Shown here in pieces: positions 26,032 to 34,760 of a stretch of 39,793 bases of DNA. Under the pieces are notes generated by a model, which saw only the letters and a program-made list of their open reading frames with translations, was not told the origin of the DNA and ran no database searches. Both the position numbers and the translations under genes were made by a program. Source of the stretch: JBFGJY01 sp041576975 (lineage in GTDB: Bacteria > Pseudomonadota > Gammaproteobacteria > UBA4575); assembly GCA_041576975.1 (NCBI GenBank), contig JBFGJY010000018.1, positions 1 through 39,793 on the forward strand, read 5' to 3'. How positions within the stretch are numbered: the stretch's first letter is position 1; each line of letters begins with the position of its first letter.

Positions 26032-28929
26032 CTATCTACTCGATGCAAATAACTTTCGAACAGATGGCTTGACAATTCGAAACTCTGAAGATTCAAAAAA
26101 TTCTAGTATTGGTTCTGGGCGTCCTGCGTGGAAACCTTGCGCAAAGTCTACTCCAATGTCTTTTAATACATCGAGTATTTCTTCACTCTCTACATATTCT
26201 GCAATAGTTTGCTTACCTAGTAGATGTCCCATATCATTAATAGCCTTGACCATTGCTCGACTTACATCATCATGATGTATATCTTTAACAAACATTCCAT
26301 CAATTTTTAGATAATCAACAGGAAGTGTTTTCAAATATGCGAATGAAGACAATCCTGCACCAAAATCATCTAAAGCAAAATAACAACCCAAGTCTTTTAA
26401 TTTATGCACAAAAGAGGTTGCCTGATTTAAATTCGCTATAGCTGCAGTTTCAGTAATTTCAAAACAAATTTTACTGGGTTGTATAGCGTATTCTCTTAAT
26501 TTCGCCATAATAAATGGCAAAAATCCTTCAGAAACCAATGACTGTCCAGACAAATTGATAGAACATTTATCAATTTGAAATAACACATCTGAATGTTCTG
26601 CTAACAGTTTTAGTACATTATTTAATATCCATCGATCAAGCTTTGGCGCTCTATTGTATCGTTCAACTGCTGGTAAAAATGCATTTGGTGGAACTAGACG
26701 ACCGGAGTCATCTTGCATACGAATTAATATCTCAAACCCGTTTTTATCTATACGAATATCTTTGTTAGATTTTATATTAATAATCGATTGAGCTGTAACA
26801 ACTAACTTACCTTCATTTAACGCCTTATCAAAGCGCTGTAACCAGCGCTCTTGACCACGACGTCGATTGATCTCTGCATCGCCTTCTCTAAATATTCGTA
26901 CACAATTCCTACCCGATTCTTTTGCTAAATAACAAGCGCTATCAACTGATGACAAAATATATGATAGGTCAAAACATTTTTCATTTATTTCCGCAACACC
27001 TATGCTAGCTTCTACATTAAAGCTTTTTTGCTCCCAAATAAATTTGAATTCCTGGATTGAATTTAAAATTTCATGCGCTTTTTCTTCAGCTAGTTTTAAT
27101 GAGCAGCCTGGTAATAATAATGCAAACTCATCTCCACCAAGGCGCGCGAGAATATCAGATCCTCTAAGATTATTTTTAATTAAGTTACTAAATTGAATTA
27201 AGAGCTTATCGCCTACGGCATGTCCAAATAAATCATTAATCATTTTAAAGCGATCTAAATCAATATAAATCAGCGCACTCGTTTGTTGTTTTGCTTTTGC
27301 GTCTAATATTGATTTTCTAACTTTGCGCTCAAATTCAGATCGATTTATTAAACTTGTTAATGAGTCATGGCTCGCCTGATAACGCAAACGTCTAGATAAT
27401 GAGCGTAAATTAGTAACATCATTCATTACCAACACCGCACCGTAGATTTTTCCAGTTTGAGAAATAAGCGGTGTAGCCATCACTTGGACGGTATATTTTG
27501 CACCCGCCTTTGTTACAATATCAGCATTAACTTTTTGGTTACTGTTTTCGCGGCCAGATAGGCAAGAGAGTAGCGGATTATCGATCCGCCGGTTTGATTC
27601 TTCCTCATACAAACTTAGAATTTTTTCGATATATTTACCGCGTGCTTCTTGCTCAGAACAATTAAGAAAACGCGTAGCTGCTTCGTTAATGTATTGAACT
27701 TCACCTCGCTCATTTGTGGTTAAAACAGCGTCCACAATTGACCGCAAGGTAGCAACTACTTTATCTTTTTCGTTTGCTAGTTGCGCTTGCGCTTGTTTTT
27801 GCAAATGGATATCACTAATTGAGCCCACTACTTTTGTAGCATTACCTAGATAGTCGTAGTTAGCAGTTCCCCTGATTACAAACCAACGATAACCTTTATT
27901 TTTAACTGCTAATCTAGCCTCAAGCAAAAACTCCGGTCCTTTATTTGTGACTAATGTGCTCCAGGCATTATTAAATCTTTCACGATCTTCTGGATGCAAT
28001 AAACGCTGTAGTTGTGCCATGCCCGCTTCACATTCATCAGGGTTGAGCCGCAATAATTCGAACATGGGCTCTGACCACCACTCTACGCTTTCAAGCCCAG
28101 CTTGCCATTCCCAAATACCCTCCTGCGCACCTTGTATTGCATTTTCAAACTTATTTTCGCTTTCTTTAAGCGCGGTCTCTGCTTTTGAACCTTTTGTGTA
28201 ATCGGTAAATGTCCAAACTAAAAAAGAGCCATCAATTTTTCGCACCAACTTTATATTGACTAACAACCACAAATTATTTCGGTTCCATCGAGTTCCACTT
28301 TTCCCTACTGCTGATAATTTCAAGTCTTTTACAAATCCTTGCTCAACTAACAACTGATTTATTTTTTTAATAGACTGTGGGTCTGAAAAAACATCGCGTA
28401 ATCTTACATTTTTTTCTTTTCCTGGTTTTATATTTAATAAACGCATTGCCATTTGATTAATGACAATAACTTCATCATTATTATTTTCGGTTACACAAAC
28501 AGGTAGTGGAATAGTATCTATAAAACTCGACCAGCGTTCACAAATAGAACTGTCTGTATCAATTGCATTCTCGTTTGGACTTTGTTGGCCTGCAGTATAT
28601 TGAATACTTTCAATTCGTATTGCCTTATTGCCTTGATCTAAATAATACCTCCATTCAAAATCGTAACCATGAATCTTGTTTGCTGATATAACTACATCAC
28701 CACTATGCAACGCTCGGTTGATTAGTTCAAAATGATCATCAGGTAATAGTCGATTCATTTTTGATATCTTTAAAACCTTTAATAACAAATGAGATGTCTT
28801 ATTTGCCTTAATAATTCGCCCATCAAATCGACACACCAACTCAATCGGGCCTGAGGCCTCAGATCTTTCACCTAGATTTAAATCGAGTTTTTTTATCCCA
28901 CTTAGGAGTGAACGTGGTTTTATAGACAT
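26032..28929 (-). CDS. PAS-GGDEF-EAL cyclic-di-GMP enzyme
   Basis: This is a soluble dual-domain signalling protein of 965 residues from the ATG at 28929; a TTG at 28947 would add six. Three or four PAS-like domains span about residues 25-510 (the clearest at 265-380 and 395-505). The diguanylate cyclase domain has an intact GGDEF (598-602) preceded by RGSD with the five-residue spacing of an inhibitory I-site. The phosphodiesterase domain has EIL for EAL (733-735), SINLSGQ, EITET, DDFGAG (854-859), YLKIDG and AEYVE, so the metal and catalytic residues appear complete. Both activities are plausible. No membrane helix is seen, so it is a cytoplasmic sensor. A PilZ gene is in the same window. 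Confidence 0.94.
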   Translation of the reverse strand: MSIKPRSLLSGIKKLDLNLGERSEASGPIELVCRFDGRIIKANKTSHLLLKVLKISKMNRLLPDDHFELINRALHSGDVVISANKIHGYDFEWRYYLDQGNKAIRIESIQYTAGQQSPNENAIDTDSSICERWSSFIDTIPLPVCVTENNNDEVIVINQMAMRLLNIKPGKEKNVRLRDVFSDPQSIKKINQLLVEQGFVKDLKLSAVGKSGTRWNRNNLWLLVNIKLVRKIDGSFLVWTFTDYTKGSKAETALKESENKFENAIQGAQEGIWEWQAGLESVEWWSEPMFELLRLNPDECEAGMAQLQRLLHPEDRERFNNAWSTLVTNKGPEFLLEARLAVKNKGYRWFVIRGTANYDYLGNATKVVGSISDIHLQKQAQAQLANEKDKVVATLRSIVDAVLTTNERGEVQYINEAATRFLNCSEQEARGKYIEKILSLYEEESNRRIDNPLLSCLSGRENSNQKVNADIVTKAGAKYTVQVMATPLISQTGKIYGAVLVMNDVTNLRSLSRRLRYQASHDSLTSLINRSEFERKVRKSILDAKAKQQTSALIYIDLDRFKMINDLFGHAVGDKLLIQFSNLIKNNLRGSDILARLGGDEFALLLPGCSLKLAEEKAHEILNSIQEFKFIWEQKSFNVEASIGVAEINEKCFDLSYILSSVDSACYLAKESGRNCVRIFREGDAEINRRRGQERWLQRFDKALNEGKLVVTAQSIINIKSNKDIRIDKNGFEILIRMQDDSGRLVPPNAFLPAVERYNRAPKLDRWILNNVLKLLAEHSDVLFQIDKCSINLSGQSLVSEGFLPFIMAKLREYAIQPSKICFEITETAAIANLNQATSFVHKLKDLGCYFALDDFGAGLSSFAYLKTLPVDYLKIDGMFVKDIHHDDVSRAMVKAINDMGHLLGKQTIAEYVESEEILDVLKDIGVDFAQGFHAGRPEPILEFFESSEFRIVKPSVRKLFASSR

Positions 28930-29189
28930 GGTATTGACAGGAACCAAGTGCTGGAGATTAAGCGCACAAATGTCGATATCTGTGCAATATAAATATCACG
29001 AGCCAAGTCACTTTAATCCAACTCCAATTCATTGATTAGAGATGAATTTTAGCGTCTACACTCAGAAAAACAGTGATCGAGTAGAGTGAGTGAATAATTT
29101 AGCGTACAAGCCGTATGTACAGATTCACCAAGAGATAATTTATTATTTTAAATAACTTACGACACTTCAATGAGTTATCAAGCAAATAC

Positions 29190-29227
29190 AAAAATCCTCA
29201 CATCTTGATAAAAAACGTGAGGTTTTT
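29190..29227 (-). terminator. Rho-independent terminator after the DUF1326 gene
   Basis: CCTCAC (29196-29201) pairs with GTGAGG (29217-29222). On the minus strand the hairpin is followed by ATTTTTG (complement of 29189-29195). It lies 20-57 bases past the stop of the DUF1326 gene. T residues on the other side (29223-29227) could let it work in both directions. Confidence 0.75.
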
Positions 29228-29246
29228 CGACAATTTTACTTAAATA

Positions 29247-29852
29247 CTATGGACCGTACTGAAATGGAGATGCCAAGCCGGCCTTTCCTGATTGATACCA
29301 TTCTATGCCATTATCATGGTACCGAGCACGTTTTGACTCATGCACAACAACAGGATTACCCGGCGCCACTGCTAAGGGATGATTGGTAACAATGACTGGC
29401 TTACCATCTTCACCTTCGATGGGATACATTTCATTTTCACCAACACCATCAATTACTAGATGTTTCTTAGTACCAGTGCTTTCAAATGAAATTTTCGCTT
29501 TCTTTGCACTGATTACTTCACTCACCAAACTCGCAATAACACTTAAATGTCCACCGCCTTCGCCACTCCATAGAGAACAAATTGCATTAAACTGAGCATC
29601 ATTAGCACTTTCATCAACATATAACGCCAACCGCCAATTACCTTTGGTGAGATTTCCAGGTGCGTGTAACCAAACTCCGACATTGATACCATCTAAATTA
29701 ACATCATCACAGTGGCCTTTTTCAATGTGCCATCCAACGATGGCCTCACAATAGCCTATGGTTGGATCTTTCAACAAAATACAAGGGCACAAATTTTCAC
29801 AGGTACAAGACTCAAAATAGTTACCTTCAACTTTCCAATTCGTTATTGCCAT
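29247..29852 (-). CDS. DUF1326 family protein
   Basis: The 201-residue protein matches DUF1326. It opens with WKVEGNYFESCTCENLCPC, cysteines C16, C18, C22 and C24, followed by a C35 and HCDD. The rest is beta-rich with GVWLHAPGNLTKGNWRLALYVDE. The N-terminal CxC...CxC suggests metal binding, but function is not established. Genes of this family often stand beside DUF2182 membrane proteins, as here, where the DUF2182 gene is divergent across a 217-base gap. It ends before a good terminator. Confidence 0.9.
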   Translation of the reverse strand: MAITNWKVEGNYFESCTCENLCPCILLKDPTIGYCEAIVGWHIEKGHCDDVNLDGINVGVWLHAPGNLTKGNWRLALYVDESANDAQFNAICSLWSGEGGGHLSVIASLVSEVISAKKAKISFESTGTKKHLVIDGVGENEMYPIEGEDGKPVIVTNHPLAVAPGNPVVVHESKRARYHDNGIEWYQSGKAGLASPFQYGP

Positions 29853-29988
29853 TGCTTACCTCGCTACGACATATATCAACATTTTACTAATAAGACGATA
29901 GCATATCACTTGCAGCGACCATAGCCTGGCATAACTATGCTTGTTCAATGCTTCTCACAACATAACCAATAAGCAAAATAGCTTTACA

Positions 29989-30040
29989 GTCTATATATAA
30001 ATTTTCAGTAAAATCAGTAATTTGTCTATATATTTTACAG
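29989..30040. promoter_or_regulatory. Direct repeat in the DUF1326-DUF2182 divergent promoter region
   Basis: GTCTATATAT occurs at 29989-29998 and 30024-30033, 35 bases apart. The first copy is preceded and the second followed by TTTACAG (29983-29989 and 30034-30040). This is the only repeated structure in the 217-base divergent gap and could be an operator or overlapping promoters. AT-richness makes chance possible. Confidence 0.35.
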
Positions 30041-30069
30041 CTATTTTTAAATAATTTTATTATTCAGCT

Positions 30070-30909
30070 ATGCTCAAGAATGCTTTCCAAAATCGCTCTC
30101 CGTCAAATATGATTTCATCGGATTTCCCTATCGCATCTTTAAGCCAGCAAGACAAAAAGATTGTTGTAAGTGGACTATTTACTGTGGCTGCCATTGGCTG
30201 GCTCTACATGTTTTACATGGCCTGGGCTATGGAAAATATGCATCTGATTGATATGTGGATGCCACCACATGGTGGTGTTCGCCCATGGACTGTTTGGGAT
30301 TATTTTATGCTTTTCCTAATGTGGCTGACGATGATGCTAGCTATGATGACTCCAACTGCGGCGCCAATGGTATTGATGTTTGCAACAGTAAATAAACAAA
30401 AAAAGCTTAAACAACAACCTTATGCGCCCACATTTATATTTTTAGCGGGTTACTTGGTAGCTTGGGCCATTTTCAGTATTGTTGCATCGGCAATTCAATG
30501 GCCTTTACACGAGAGTGGTTTACTTAACCCCATGATGAATAGCCGCAGTTATCTAATGAGTGGCGGAATATTGATCGTGGCTGGCTTATATCAATGGACG
30601 CCGATGAAAGATGTATGCCTACACCAATGTCGTACACCGCTTGGATTTTTGATGACTGCGTGGAAAGACGGCAAGATAGGAGCATTCAAAATGGGTTTAC
30701 ATCATGGCTTATTTTGTGTCGGTTGTTGTTGGGCGCTCATGGCTGTTTTATTTGCTGTCGGGGTAATGAATATACTTTGGGTAATACTCATAACAATCTT
30801 TGTATTACTAGAAAAAATATTACCTATTTCACCTAAGTTAATGCGCACGATTACAGGTTTGGCGCTAATTATATGGGGAAGTTACTGGTTAGCTCTTTAT
30901 CCCTGGTGA
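30070..30909 (+). CDS. DUF2182 membrane protein, predicted metal-binding
   Basis: The 279-residue polytopic protein has about seven helices. DUF2182 features are WAMENMHLIDMWMPP near 52-66, the methionine-rich MWLTMMLAMMTPTAAPMVLM near 84-103, and the Cys pairs MKDVCLHQCRTP and GLFCVGCCWALM. The many Met, His and Cys residues in helices suggest a metal (perhaps copper) or redox role, but this is unproved. DUF1326 is its usual genomic partner and is divergent here. The gene ends in codons for YWLALYPW and TGA at 30907-30909, and this very end is the first unit of a tandem repeat that continues downstream. Confidence 0.9.
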   Translation: MLKNAFQNRSPSNMISSDFPIASLSQQDKKIVVSGLFTVAAIGWLYMFYMAWAMENMHLIDMWMPPHGGVRPWTVWDYFMLFLMWLTMMLAMMTPTAAPMVLMFATVNKQKKLKQQPYAPTFIFLAGYLVAWAIFSIVASAIQWPLHESGLLNPMMNSRSYLMSGGILIVAGLYQWTPMKDVCLHQCRTPLGFLMTAWKDGKIGAFKMGLHHGLFCVGCCWALMAVLFAVGVMNILWVILITIFVLLEKILPISPKLMRTITGLALIIWGSYWLALYPW

Positions 30910-31084
30910 ACTGTTTGTCTTAAGGCACAAATTATTGGTTGAGTCTCTATCCTGGGTAACATAGCTTCAACCTCGTACAAATTTGCTGGGTAACACTTTA
31001 TCCTTGGTTATATAGCTTCAATCCCGCACAATTTTACTGGCTAAGTCTCTATCCCAGTTGATCTGTTGTCTTAAAATACAAATT
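30882..31084 (+). repeat. Four-copy ~51-bp degenerate tandem repeat derived from the DUF2182 3' end
   Basis: Units are 30882-30931 (50 bp), 30932-30982, 30983-31033 and 31034-31084 (51 bp each). Each begins TTRYTGGST-like and contains CTNTATCC. Unit 1 encodes the last residues YWLALYPW and the stop of DUF2182. Units 2 to 4 still read YWLSLYPG, CWVTLYPW and YWLSLYPS in one continuous register, broken only by a TAA after unit 2's core. Units 1 and 4 share the tail with TTGTCTTAA; units 2 and 3 share ATAGCTTCAA. So the array has two subtypes. Confidence 0.85.
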
Positions 31085-31307
31085 AATTACGTCACTGAGC
31101 ATGCAATTCCACGATAAAACGGCTTGTAAGCTACGATATTCATTGCAATAAGAATTATTATTTAGCTAATTATTCTATGTAATAGAACATTTTATGCTAA
31201 ATATCTTCGACTTAGAGCCCTGAAGCGTTATGATTCATATATCTTTATTTGATTGCAGCGAAGCATGCCATGCCGCTAACTAATCACTCGATATAGGAGA
31301 ACGCAAC

Positions 31308-31640
31308 ATGTTTGGATTAGGTGGGAAAACTAAGGACTTTAAAGCAACTATAAAAAATACAGGTCAAACATTCGACGTAAAGGGTGGCATTAACTTGTTA
31401 CAAGCAGCAAGAAATGCTGGTATTGAGTGGCCATGTGACTGCAAAGTTGGCTCATGTGGAACCTGCCGAGCCAAACTAATAAGTGGTAAAGTCAAAGAAC
31501 TAACAGATTTTGCATACACACTTGATGGCGAAATGTTAAAAGCTAATTACATATTAGCTTGCCAAGCAAGATTAAAGACTGATGTCGAAGTTGAGGTAGA
31601 TTTTGATCAGGGCGCGATTAATCCAGATTACAAATCATAA
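31308..31640 (+). CDS. Plant-type 2Fe-2S ferredoxin
   Basis: The 110-residue protein is a one-domain ferredoxin. The cluster ligands are C45, C50 and C53 in CDCKVGSCGTC and C85 in YILACQA, the C-x4-C-x2-C...C pattern of [2Fe-2S] plant-type ferredoxins. An extra C43 precedes the cluster loop. It would carry electrons for an oxygenase, a reductase or a biosynthetic enzyme; no partner reductase is in the window. A clear Shine-Dalgarno TAGGAGA precedes the ATG by about eight bases. A terminator follows the stop. Confidence 0.93.
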   Translation: MFGLGGKTKDFKATIKNTGQTFDVKGGINLLQAARNAGIEWPCDCKVGSCGTCRAKLISGKVKELTDFAYTLDGEMLKANYILACQARLKTDVEVEVDFDQGAINPDYKS

Positions 31641-31658
31641 CATCACATATCTCTAAAT

Positions 31659-31692
31659 AAAGCGTGATAAGCAAAGTTTACCGCGCTTTTTT
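31659..31692 (+). terminator. Rho-independent terminator after the ferredoxin gene
   Basis: AAAGCGTG (31659-31666) pairs with CGCGCTTT (31682-31689, one G-U pair) around a 15-base loop and is followed by a T-run through 31692. It starts 19 bases past the ferredoxin stop. Confidence 0.85.
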
Positions 31693-31784
31693 ATTTAAAA
31701 TGTGAATGTATTTTTGAAACAGTGTCCAAACTTGTCGAGTAAGTGCATACAGCACCATGTGGTGTCAAATTATTTGTTCCATAG

Positions 31785-32133
31785 GTGATTTTTAGAACAA
31801 TAGCTTTTTTTCAATTTTCCAAAATAGATGCTAATCCGATATTTATTCTTGTGTTAGCAATCATCAATGGCTTGATTACAAGCATTCTACTTGAAAATAT
31901 TTTATTAGCGCGCAAGGGAATGGCTTTTAAAAGTGCCTTGAATACCGCCATGTGTATAAGTTTTTTTCCATGATCTCTATGGATAACACAATGAATATTA
32001 CCGACTATTTTCTTACCGGGGTGCCAAATTGATTTGATGGGTGATTCCAATAATGCTTATAGTAGGGTTTTTAACACCTTGGCCATATAATTACTGGCGT
32101 TTAAAAAAATTTGGCCAAGCCTGCTGCCATTAA
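31785..32133 (+). pseudogene. Decayed DUF4396-like membrane protein gene
   Basis: Three reading frames together give a DUF4396-like C-terminal half. Frame 1 (31785-31970) reads IFILVLAIINGLITSILLEN and GMAFKSALNTAMCISFF and stops at a T7 run. Shifting by one base there continues as SMISMDNTMNITDYFLTG (to 32032). After a further shift the end reads VIPIMLIVGFLTPWPYNYW and then RLKKFGQACCH with TAA at 32131-32133. The PYNYWRLKK...ACCH ending is characteristic of the family. A T8-to-T7 contraction explains the first lesion; the second zone (32020-32040) needs more than one change. The N-terminus upstream of 31785 could not be rebuilt. Function of the family is unknown. Confidence 0.75.
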
Positions 32134-32139
32134 ACTATT

Positions 32140-34041
32140 TTGCTATCTTCGAGTAACTCAAGTTCACAGAACCAGTTTCAACTACTATGGGAAAAGCGTT
32201 TTGGTCCTTTTTTTCTCACTCAATTCTTCGGCGCATTTAATGATAATGTCTTTAAAAATGCACTTTTTATACTAATCGCTTTTCAAAGTAGCTATTCAGG
32301 ATCTGCTGACTCTAACAATATTATCAATCTAGCAGCCATCCTTTTTATATTACCTTTTTTTCTTTTCTCAGCTACTGCTGGCCAGATAGCAGATCGGTTT
32401 GAAAAGTCCAGTCTGATTAGACGAATAAAGCTAGCAGAAATTGGAATTATGCTGCTTGCAACAGTTGGATTTTATTTCAAAAATATTCCCTTACTTCTAA
32501 TCACCCTATTTCTTATGGGCTTCCAATCATCTTTGTTTGGTCCGATTAAATATTCGATTATTCCACAACACCTAAAAAAACAAGAGCTTGTTGGTGGCAA
32601 TGCACTGGTTGAGTCCGGAACATTTATCGCAATATTGCTGGGAACTATGCTTGGTGGAATTCTCATGGGTATTTCGACTAACTCAAAAATGTTAGTGCCC
32701 TGTGTTTTATTAACTCTGTCTGGTTTAGGTTATATAAGTAGTTTAAAAATTCCTATAGCTCCAGCAGTTGATCCACAACTTAAAATTCAATGGAATTCTC
32801 TAATCGAAACTTTTCACAATTTAAATACTTTAAGAGAAAGCAGAACCGTTTTTCACTCAGTTTTAGGCGTCTCATGGTTTTGGTTTTTAGGTGCAACTTA
32901 TATCACTCAATTACCTAATTTCACTCGTCTTTCACTAGGAGCTAACGAACAAGTTGTTACATTTTTCCTAGCTTTATTTTGCATCGGTATCGGGGTAGGT
33001 TCACTTTTGTGTGAGCGTCTCTCCAACCGAACCATAGAGCTAGGTCTGGTGCCAATTGGTTCTATAGGTCTAACACTTTTTGGTGCCGATATATTTTTTG
33101 CCACTACACTACAAGCTTACACTGAGCTCATAGGTTTCCAGGAATTTATTTTAATAAAATCAAACTGGCGGTTAATTATCGATATTTTCTTGCTTGGAGT
33201 ATTTGGTGGTATTTATATCGTGCCTTTATATGCCCTAATTCAAACACGCTCAAACCCAAGACGGCGATCGCGAGTCATCGCAGGAAATAATATTCTAAAT
33301 GCGATATTTATTGTTACCGCAGGTTTGTACGCAATTTTTCTGCTTAATGCTGGATTAACAATTCCCCAACTATTTCTTGTGGCAGCAATATTAAATGCTG
33401 TTGTCGCGCTGTATATCTACACACTCATACCTGAGTTCTTTATGCGTTTTGTAGTATGGATTTTGGTTCATCTTGTATACCGTGTGAAAAAAATCAATTT
33501 AGAAAATATACCTGAAGAAGGACCAGCAGTAATTGTATCAAATCATGTTAGTTTGATGGATGCGCTAATTATTGGTGGATGTGTGCGACGGCCAATACGT
33601 TTTGTTATATATCATAAAATTTTTAATATACCCTTTTTACGTTTCATATTTAAAACTGCAAACGCAATTCCTATCGCGCCTACAAAAGAAGACCCAGTGC
33701 TTTTAGAACAAGCTTATGAGCAAATTGCCACAGAACTTCGCGCAGGTAATCTGGTAGGTGTATTTCCAGAAGGCAAACTAACATTGGATGGCCAGATAGG
33801 CACTTTCAAGCCGGGGATTGAGCGTATACTCAAAGACACGCCTGCTGTGGTTATACCCATTGCATTAGATGGGCTATGGGGCAGCTACTTTAGCAACCGA
33901 TATGGCAAGCCTATGCGAGGATTACCGCGAAACTTTTGGCGTAAAATAAATGTGATCGCTGGAAAGCCTGTAGACTCAAGTACGGCTAATGCGAAAATAC
34001 TACAAAAACAAGTAACTATACTACTGAAGCATAAGACCTAG
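32140..34041 (+). CDS. LplT-like MFS transporter fused to a PlsC-type acyltransferase
   Basis: This 633-residue fusion has an N-terminal 12-helix MFS domain (about 15-430) of the LplT type, opening with FFLTQFFGAFNDNVFKNALF, and a C-terminal acyltransferase domain (about 440-633). That domain has the HX4D motif NHVSLMD near residue 467 and FPEGKLTLDGQIGTFKPGIE near 541. LplT flips lysophospholipids inward and the acyltransferase re-acylates them, so the protein probably repairs lysophospholipids at the inner membrane. Many relatives carry a third, AMP-binding acyl-ACP synthetase domain; it is absent here. The start is TTG at 32140, seven bases after the decayed DUF4396 gene, with no clear Shine-Dalgarno sequence. 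Confidence 0.9.
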   Translation: MLSSSNSSSQNQFQLLWEKRFGPFFLTQFFGAFNDNVFKNALFILIAFQSSYSGSADSNNIINLAAILFILPFFLFSATAGQIADRFEKSSLIRRIKLAEIGIMLLATVGFYFKNIPLLLITLFLMGFQSSLFGPIKYSIIPQHLKKQELVGGNALVESGTFIAILLGTMLGGILMGISTNSKMLVPCVLLTLSGLGYISSLKIPIAPAVDPQLKIQWNSLIETFHNLNTLRESRTVFHSVLGVSWFWFLGATYITQLPNFTRLSLGANEQVVTFFLALFCIGIGVGSLLCERLSNRTIELGLVPIGSIGLTLFGADIFFATTLQAYTELIGFQEFILIKSNWRLIIDIFLLGVFGGIYIVPLYALIQTRSNPRRRSRVIAGNNILNAIFIVTAGLYAIFLLNAGLTIPQLFLVAAILNAVVALYIYTLIPEFFMRFVVWILVHLVYRVKKINLENIPEEGPAVIVSNHVSLMDALIIGGCVRRPIRFVIYHKIFNIPFLRFIFKTANAIPIAPTKEDPVLLEQAYEQIATELRAGNLVGVFPEGKLTLDGQIGTFKPGIERILKDTPAVVIPIALDGLWGSYFSNRYGKPMRGLPRNFWRKINVIAGKPVDSSTANAKILQKQVTILLKHKT

Positions 34042-34123
34042 CTAAAAATCACATATGGTAGAATCACAAATACAAGGTATAATCTACTTTATTCTTTATA
34101 ATTTTCATGTTGGTATTTAGCTT

Positions 34124-34729
34124 ATGCCTATCTATCAAGTTAGTCACTACTCTCTTGATGAACTCTCAATACGTGCTATCCGTAAGGTACTTCCGTATAA
34201 AAAATATATCATAGACGATTTTATTAAGCATATTGAAACCTATATTCAAGATTATTATGCCGTTGTCAAAAGTAGACTTGAGATTCCTAAAGCTAATACT
34301 ACAGCGGAGCAACTTGAAGACACGGCGCATAATATTAATCAAGTACTTAATAATCTTCAAACATTACCAACGTTTGGAGTTCCACTACTAAAAGCTAAGG
34401 CATCATTTTCTGGTTTAGGATACTTACCTGAATTACTTGATCGTACACGTACAGATCTTATGCATATACGCGATATTATAGATTGGACAGTAGATAATAT
34501 TCGAGGCGAAACGAAGGATGATGCGCTATATCGTTTACGTATATTAGTTTCAAACATTGCTACTTTTTATAAATTTAAATTTAATAAAATTCCATTGACT
34601 CATGATAAAGGCGAATTTATGCAAGTGATGCGTATTATTTTTTTAGATATAGACGAACCTTTTTCTAAAGTTCTTGTTCAAGAAGAAGTTGATGCAATAC
34701 TTGAAGCTGATCTATCTATAAAATATTAG
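34124..34729 (+). CDS. Hypothetical helical protein, 201 residues
   Basis: I recognise no family. The protein has no signal or membrane segment and is predominantly helical: DDFIKHIETYIQDYYAVV, QLEDTAHNINQVLNNLQ, then RTDLMHIRDIIDWTVDNI. The C-terminus is acidic (VQEEVDAILEADLSIKY). It begins 82 bases after the MFS-PlsC stop on the same strand. Codon use looks coding throughout. A coiled or bundle-forming scaffold would fit, but this is only shape. Confidence 0.6.
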   Translation: MPIYQVSHYSLDELSIRAIRKVLPYKKYIIDDFIKHIETYIQDYYAVVKSRLEIPKANTTAEQLEDTAHNINQVLNNLQTLPTFGVPLLKAKASFSGLGYLPELLDRTRTDLMHIRDIIDWTVDNIRGETKDDALYRLRILVSNIATFYKFKFNKIPLTHDKGEFMQVMRIIFLDIDEPFSKVLVQEEVDAILEADLSIKY

Positions 34730-34760
34730 CTAAAGCAAATTCATACAAATATAGCAATCA

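Noticed and set aside
30882..31084. CRISPR array
   Set aside because: Units are contiguous and diverged along their whole length, have no unique spacers and include a gene end; no cas gene is present.
31811..32050. Minus-strand open frame of 79 codons
   Set aside because: It lies antisense to the DUF4396-like remnant, which has clear family similarity.
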